From Stephanodiscus triporus (Eukaryota; Bacillariophyta; Thalassiosirophyceae; Thalassiosirales; Thalassiosiraceae): DNA of 12,229 nucleotides. Location: positions 1 to 12,229 of the forward strand of contig JALLAZ010000763.1 of NCBI GenBank assembly GCA_036939755.1. The letters run 5' to 3'. The position numbers and the translations under genes are program-made. Of this stretch, positions 7,773 through 12,229 are shown one piece after another. The notes beneath the pieces were generated by a model, which saw only the letters and a list, made by a program, of their open reading frames with translations, had not been told where the DNA came from and did not search any database. The first letter of the stretch is position 1. Every line of letters begins with the position of its first letter.

Positions 7773-8804
7773 TCAATTGCTGCCGTATTTCCAGAGATTC
7801 ATGATCTCATCATCACCGATTTCCAACTCGTCTGATGAGGAAGGAGACAGACAGGCAGAGTGTCTGGCGGATACGATGTGCGCCTCCGTGTTTTGTTCGG
7901 AGACACTGCCTTCGCAAAGGAACGATTTCCTCTTCTTCTGAAGCGGTTCCTCGGATTCAAACGAGCGGGGCACTTGTTGGGACATAATAAGCTGGGTCTT
8001 CTTGGCTGCGAAATGGGATGATAAGAGCTCCTGCTTCCTTTTCTCGATGCAGGCGAGGAAATGGTCGATTTCGGTCTGGAGTTGAATCTGGAGTTGCATG
8101 AGTTCCAAGGAGGAGGCAACCATATCAGGACATGGTGACATGACACCACCGCAGAGTGGTTGCTCCGGCTTCACTTCCAAAGCGGAATCGTTGCAATTGC
8201 TGATGTTACTGCTACTACGTTTCCCGGCACTCTTCTTGGAGGGCACAAACTTGGACATCACTGGCAACATATCCTTGGTGAACTCCTTGTAACGCTTCAT
8301 GTCGCGATAGTACTCATCAATCTCCATCTGCGCAATCTTCTGGACAAATGCCTTGGTCTCCGGATCGACTACGTCCAACTCCGCCCAACGAGCAGAGATG
8401 ACGCGAGAGAGCTCGAGGAATCCAATCTTGCCGTGCTGCTTGCGATGCTTGCGCTTCTTGCGCTTGCCGGGTCCTGCGTACCAATCCGGCAGAAGCTTGA
8501 TGCTCTTGTAGCGCTGGGGGACGTCGTCGAGGTAAACCTTGTTGTCGAGGCTGGATTTGTTTGCGATTTCACCCTCGCTCGTCTGGATGATCAACTCGCG
8601 CTCGATCTGGAAAAAGATATGGTACGCCGTCAAAGGGCGCATGGGCTTTTGGGGGATGGCATGGCTTGCGGCCGGGGTCAGGAGGCTGAGCGCGATCTGC
8701 GGCTGTACACCTTGCTTTCCGACGAGAGGAGATGAGATGGGCGAGGCCTTCAGAAGATCTTGCTGTTGCGCTGGGGCGATCATGGTGGATTCAGATGGCA
8801 GCAT
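7773..8804 (-). CDS. HMG-box DNA-binding protein
   Basis: A 343-residue protein. The HMG box spans about 51-173: KPMRPLTAYHIFFQIEREL forms helix 1, GKIGFLELSRVISARW helix 2, and DPETKAFVQKIA to RYKEF helix 3. Between helices 1 and 2 lies an insertion of roughly 50 residues (76-124) containing YLDDVPQRY, LLPDWYAGPG and the very basic KRKKRKHRKQHGK. This split box is the form I associate with diatom HMG proteins. A coiled-coil-like stretch rich in Leu, Gln and Glu follows (about 231-265), then a basic QKKRKS signal (289-294) and an acidic Ser-rich C-terminus. The ATG at 8804 is the first Met of the frame; the frame stays open to 8900 but only through non-ATG codons. HMG boxes bend DNA, so it is probably a nuclear transcription or architectural factor; its targets are unknown. 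No intron is needed. Confidence 0.88.
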   Translation of the reverse strand: MLPSESTMIAPAQQQDLLKASPISSPLVGKQGVQPQIALSLLTPAASHAIPQKPMRPLTAYHIFFQIERELIIQTSEGEIANKSSLDNKVYLDDVPQRYKSIKLLPDWYAGPGKRKKRKHRKQHGKIGFLELSRVISARWAELDVVDPETKAFVQKIAQMEIDEYYRDMKRYKEFTKDMLPVMSKFVPSKKSAGKRSSSNISNCNDSALEVKPEQPLCGGVMSPCPDMVASSLELMQLQIQLQTEIDHFLACIEKRKQELLSSHFAAKKTQLIMSQQVPRSFESEEPLQKKRKSFLCEGSVSEQNTEAHIVSARHSACLSPSSSDELEIGDDEIMNLWKYGSN

Positions 8805-8863
8805 GGTTTGTGGATGTAAGAAGGAGAGGAGTGATCGGGTGGTGGAGTCGGTGATATTATGGC

Positions 8864-8873
8864 AGCACGTGCT
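8864..8873. promoter_or_regulatory. Palindromic E-box/G-box AGCACGTGCT
   Basis: A perfect 10-bp palindrome containing CACGTG, centred about 64 bp upstream of the HMG gene ATG. CACGTG is the binding core of bHLH and bZIP factors. Given its position it may lie in the promoter or 5' untranslated region. A single site this short is only suggestive. Confidence 0.35.
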
Positions 8874-9018
8874 TGTGGGTTCAAAATGATTTGTGTGCAA
8901 AAAGTTTGGTTGGCGATTTTACAAGAGAAGTGTGATCACACAACAAAAATCTTTCACGCACATCATCGTTTTGTTGCAAAAACCGGTGCTGACTCCAAGA
9001 TACCGGGTCACGAATCTC

Positions 9019-9198
9019 GCATGTCGTGAATCGTTTGGGAAACATGAGACAGATACCAAATCTTTTAGAGTACTCTAGAGAGCACTCTACGTAAAGTAGT
9101 ACGATAAAAAGTCTTGTGGAAATGACTAACCACGACCGCCATAATCTTTACTCATTGCATGTGTGAATCTTTTCGAGATATGAGACAGATACCATCTT
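9019..9198. repeat. Degenerate direct repeat pair, offset about 137 bp
   Basis: ATGAGACAGATACCA occurs exactly at 9044-9058 and 9180-9194. Both copies are preceded by GCATGT(C)GTGAATC (from 9019 and from 9157) and followed by TCTT within a few bases. AAAGTAGT also occurs after each copy. The spacing differs by only 2 bp, indicating an old tandem duplication of a unit of about 137 bp. Confidence 0.6.
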
Positions 9199-9351
9199 AA
9201 AGTAGTTAAGCAATGTGATCAATTAAGTCGTTTTGTCACTGCTCCGACAACCAGGTACAAGGAGTATTAGTGTAGGAGGCTGATGTCTGTTGGATATGAC
9301 TATGTCTATTGGATTCTGCGTGGTGAATCTCCGCACTTAGAAATATCACTC

Positions 9352-9379
9352 TGTGTACGACTACTACGAGTAGTACACA
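9352..9379. repeat. Short inverted repeat (hairpin-capable)
   Basis: TGTGTAC (9352-9358) pairs with GTACACA (9373-9379). A competing inner stem ACTAC/GTAGT (9363-9367 and 9370-9374) lies inside it. The function is unknown. Confidence 0.4.
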
Positions 9380-9560
9380 TCATGTTAAACCAAAAACAAA
9401 CTTGTGAACTAACACAAAAAAACTGGACAGACCGTCCTCTTCCAAGACGCGTTTTGAGATATCGTTAAAATAAAAAAAAACACTACTATTATTGGAGCTT
9501 CGATCTGCGCGAGCGTCGAAAATGCGTACATTATCTAATGGCATTAACATTAATCAAAAG

Positions 9561-9625
9561 ATCAGATCCCCTTTAGCAGGAGGGAAAAGCCTCGTCGACT
9601 AAAAAACCCTCCTGCGCATCAGATC
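9561..9625. repeat. Inverted repeat bracketed by an 8-bp direct repeat at the transposase 3' end
   Basis: GCAGGAGGG (9576-9584) is the exact reverse complement of CCCTCCTGC (9607-9615), with a 22-nt loop. The pair is bracketed by ATCAGATC at 9561-9568 and 9618-9625; the second copy contains the transposase stop codon. A third copy, CCCTCCTGC, lies at 11855-11863 beyond the other end of the transposase gene. It could be a 3' UTR hairpin, an element end or a small insertion. Confidence 0.5.
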
Positions 9626-11796
9626 GCACCAATATTATCGTCGAATGCATGTTTTTCTATCGCCTCCTTCACCGCATACTTCTTCTCCCTCTGCGCTCGA
9701 TGGAAGTCCGACCGATCTGCCTTCTCCACTTTGACCTTCGACCACTGCTCCGCTGTCGGCTCCGCGTAAATTTCATTATCATGATACTCCGGCGGGACGG
9801 TAGGACGGTATTTCAAAAACATCTCAACAGCCTTGTAAGGGTTTAACCCGTCGCATTTCGCCATCCTAATATTCGACTCCGAATGTGCCCTAACCTCCTC
9901 CCAGCCGTTGAACCTCCGTGCCCGGACCTTTGAAGCCTTGTGAATCGTCATTTTGTGCTCGGGAAGATTTGACCGTCTCATCTCCAGCGTCATCATGAGC
10001 GGTTCGTTGCTACTGCATGAAAAAATGTGGTTGATTTTTACCTGACCCGACAGATCCCTGTACATGTCGTTGAGGAGGGAATCGTAATCCCAAAAGTCGC
10101 TGCTTTCTGTTGGGATGACCGTCACCGACTCCGATTGATTTAACCTGTCAATCAAATCTACCATCGTGAAGATATTTTGCTTGCGATACTCATTTTTCAA
10201 AGAATTAAAAAGGCGGTCAGCAGCGTTTTTGGTATGACCAACCACAAGGAAAATAAAATTGACAACTTTGAAATACCCAGATGCCCTCAACCACACCGCC
10301 AGCTTCAGCACCGTGTTGTTTTTATTTTGGCCAGCGCAGTTGTCGAAAATAATATTCAACTCACCGCCAACTGAATCTCCACGGAGGAGATTCAGTCGCC
10401 TCAACGTTTTGACTATCAGCGACGCCACATTATTGGCCCCCTTCTTGCCCACCCCTTCGTGATAGACGTGAGCATACATGTGCTCCTTTACCTCCCCGTT
10501 TTCATACTGGTGCGCATGATCAACCATTCCAAGGTTGTTTACAGTCAAAGGACTGTAATAAAAAGTTACGCCCGGCTGCTCGTTGTTGAATATCGGCAGC
10601 TCCATATTCTGCCCGTAGTCAACCACAAAAGTATGACGGCGATCCTCGAAGCCAACCCCCCCTCTCGCATCCTCAATCGCCTCTCTCACCTTTTGCTGGT
10701 ACAAAGCTCTTTGCGCCCGATACATTCTAATGTGTTCGCTGATTGCGAGTAGCAGTTGATCCCGCTCCTCCTCCTCCGGAGTCGCCGCAGCCTCTGGCGA
10801 ATCCATCTGAATATCAACAATCGGACCATCATCAAACGACATGTTCCCCACATTTTCAAGAAGACAATCCACGTCTGTTCTCTCAACATCAATCTCGTCG
10901 CTACCACTTTCAACCGTTTGGGAATATTTGTGGTTGGCCAAATACCTGTGGCGATTACTAAATGCAAAACAGTACCCACAAATATCCTCGGCCGGCGTGC
11001 AGATCTTGAGGTGCGGGTACTCCCTCTTCCAAAAGTTAAAGTAAGTTGCAATTGAAACAACACTATCCTTACCCTCGCGCTCACCCCCTTCCGCTACCGC
11101 TTCGACGATAATGGCTCCCTTTTGATTGCTCCGCACCTTATAGCCATTCCCAGCCATGTACCGCTTGTAACAGTTTCTGTACCCCATCGAAATTGGGAGA
11201 TATACCATGTCTGTTGTGTCGTCACGATTGGCACGACCAGCTACTAATCCATCCACCATCGTTGCAACCACTCGTGTTGCTCGCACCTCGCCCAGGTTCA
11301 TCATTACATCAAAATGCTCCTTCAGTGATTTAAAACGGGGATCATCTTTTTTGATGGCATTGTGTGCGACCTTGTCCTTCCCCTGATGCCGCGGAGGAAT
11401 GGAGCCGAACTGTGCTGCCTTTCGAATTGTTCGCATTCGCGTGTCTCCAACACTCATCACCCACTGTATGCCACTTTGGCACAATTTATGCTCTGTTATC
11501 TTTGATCGGAGAGACGGGTGGTCCACCAAGTCGCCGTCGAACGGAACTTGGTAACAGTTGGTCTTGTTGGCGTACACACCAATATTGCGAGCGTAGCGAT
11601 ACCACTCCATCAGGATTAAATCCTGTTCATGCTTAGATTTTTTTTCGAACCAGACGAGATACGACGCCACGGCTTTCGAGACATTGTCATCCACAAGAAT
11701 GGAGAGACACTCGCACTCCATACTTGCGCAAGCCATTGGCTTCTTGTTCCCCTGTAGACAAGCGAAAAAATAATCAAACAATTCATCATCATGCAT
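9619..11796 (-). CDS. Putative DDE/RNase H-like transposase (DUF7869-like), intact
   Basis: An uninterrupted 725-residue protein. The N-terminal part has a probable helix-turn-helix region (TRMRTIRKAAQFG) and an ECEC motif. The middle part has FNFWKREYPHLKICTPAEDICGYC (C266, C273, C276), a likely metal-binding pre-catalytic segment. The C-terminal half has the core motifs of an RNase H-like fold: VVDYGQNMELP (D393), IIFDNCAGQNKNN (D485) and VVGHTKNAADRLFNSLK (D527). These D-Y, DN-C-x-GQNKN and GHT-x4-D-x-x-F motifs match the DUF7869-type family, abundant in diatoms, oomycetes and arthropods and thought to be of transposon origin. An acidic insertion (about 300-345) lies between the halves. 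The ATG at 11796 is the first Met after an in-frame TGA at about 11848. A strong acceptor-like TCTACAG at 11752 leaves open an upstream exon. The superfamily name is uncertain. Confidence 0.75.
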   Translation of the reverse strand: MHDDELFDYFFACLQGNKKPMACASMECECLSILVDDNVSKAVASYLVWFEKKSKHEQDLILMEWYRYARNIGVYANKTNCYQVPFDGDLVDHPSLRSKITEHKLCQSGIQWVMSVGDTRMRTIRKAAQFGSIPPRHQGKDKVAHNAIKKDDPRFKSLKEHFDVMMNLGEVRATRVVATMVDGLVAGRANRDDTTDMVYLPISMGYRNCYKRYMAGNGYKVRSNQKGAIIVEAVAEGGEREGKDSVVSIATYFNFWKREYPHLKICTPAEDICGYCFAFSNRHRYLANHKYSQTVESGSDEIDVERTDVDCLLENVGNMSFDDGPIVDIQMDSPEAAATPEEEERDQLLLAISEHIRMYRAQRALYQQKVREAIEDARGGVGFEDRRHTFVVDYGQNMELPIFNNEQPGVTFYYSPLTVNNLGMVDHAHQYENGEVKEHMYAHVYHEGVGKKGANNVASLIVKTLRRLNLLRGDSVGGELNIIFDNCAGQNKNNTVLKLAVWLRASGYFKVVNFIFLVVGHTKNAADRLFNSLKNEYRKQNIFTMVDLIDRLNQSESVTVIPTESSDFWDYDSLLNDMYRDLSGQVKINHIFSCSSNEPLMMTLEMRRSNLPEHKMTIHKASKVRARRFNGWEEVRAHSESNIRMAKCDGLNPYKAVEMFLKYRPTVPPEYHDNEIYAEPTAEQWSKVKVEKADRSDFHRAQREKKYAVKEAIEKHAFDDNIGAI

Positions 11797-12229
11797 ATTC
11801 AATGATGTTGAGGGGAATTTTGTCACACCGGACACGTTGACGCTTCAAAGCCCTCCCTCCTGCTGACCATGCTGATGAAGGTTGCAACGATTCCATGGAG
11901 CCCGCTTCTTCGTCACCCCCCCATCCCCGCTGCTGCCTCCCCCCCCCTACCCCGCGCGCGTGTTCATCCCCCCCCCCATCCCCGCCGCTGCCTCCCCAGT
12001 CCCCCCTGCTGCTGCTAGAGCCACCGCTGCACTCCCCTTGCCGCCATCACTCTCACTATCATTGCCGCTACCGGTTTCCCTAAGATGCCAATGGAGAGGA
12101 GAGAACGGCGCTAGGATGTGATTGAAGAACGATGCCATGATGTTGAATTATTATCTTTTTTGTCGAACGATCTTGCTCCACAACTCACTTTTGTGACAAG
12201 AATATCGTAGATTTTGGGGGGGATTTTGA
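11797..12229. other. C/G-run-rich right flank with a 55-bp-offset repeat
   Basis: ATCCCCGC(T/C)GCTGCCTCCCC occurs at 11923-11942 and 11978-11997 with 19 of 20 identities, embedded in long C runs. On the minus strand an ATG at 12138 opens a 63-codon frame ending in Gly/Ala/Met-rich coding. A later frame reads VTKKRAPWNRCN, a basic and plausibly nuclear segment, but the two frames are out of phase across G runs. This may be an undetected first exon of the transposase gene, another gene's end, or simple low-complexity DNA. No firm gene is called. Confidence 0.4.

Larger units (their letters stand above)
8874..9618. other. AT-rich intergenic region with decayed repeats
   Basis: This spacer lies between the HMG gene start and the transposase stop. 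It holds a pair of degenerate direct repeats (9019-9066 and 9157-9198), a 12-bp palindrome TAGAGTACTCTA (9066-9077), an inverted repeat at 9352-9379 and an A-run (9472-9480). No open frame here has recognisable motifs. The features look like remnants of mobile or repetitive DNA. Confidence 0.5.

Noticed and set aside
8160..8735. Plus-strand Leu/Ala-rich frame of 191 codons
   Set aside because: It is antisense to the HMG box gene with no independent domain evidence.
8805..8900. N-terminal extension of the HMG protein
   Set aside because: The frame is open but has no ATG before 8804; initiation at a non-ATG codon is not supported.
11882..12121. Plus-strand Pro-rich frame
   Set aside because: It results from C homopolymers and the 55-bp-offset repeat; composition alone does not support a protein.

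Overview
The window looks like nuclear DNA of a unicellular eukaryote, most likely a diatom (probably a centric one such as a Thalassiosira relative). Three things point there: short GT-AG introns of 47-133 nt; an HMG-box protein with the split, basic insertion I associate with diatoms; and a helicase-associated (HA) domain of the type abundant in diatom genomes. The species assignment is inference. No bacterial or organellar signature, rRNA, tRNA or CRISPR array was seen.

Layout. 1-715: no supportable gene. 716-6190 (minus): ten exons that I join into one gene of 1,536 codons. It encodes a multidomain chromatin protein in the order MBD-like domain, Tudor-like half-barrel, HA domain, basic linker, KOW/SH3-like strand repeat, two RanBP2-type zinc fingers (an internal duplication), a C-C-C-H zinc motif, a second Tudor-like segment, a PHD finger and a C-terminal SET domain of the plant ATXR5/ATXR6 type. 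6191-6750: divergent promoter region. 6751-7449 (plus): an intron-less, GC-rich MDP-1-type HAD phosphatase. 7450-7772: convergent 3' spacer. 7773-8804 (minus): HMG-box protein. 8805-9618: AT-rich spacer with decayed repeats. 9619-11796 (minus): an intact DDE/RNase H-like putative transposase (DUF7869-like). 11797-12229: C/G-homopolymer-rich flank containing a repeat and an inverted copy of a motif found at the other end of the transposase gene.

The main result is the reconstruction of 716-6190. Read without splicing, the region looks like several unrelated fragments. Four of the nine predicted introns cut through the MBD-like, Tudor-like 1, HA and Tudor-like 2 segments, and removing all nine keeps one reading frame, so the pieces belong to one transcript. 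The protein would combine a possible DNA-methylation reader, histone readers and an ATXR5/6-like H3K27 methyltransferase in one chain. This resembles, by different parts, the Tudor-MBD-SET plan of animal SETDB1. Together with the HMG protein, two of the four genes are chromatin factors; I see no evidence that the neighbours work together.
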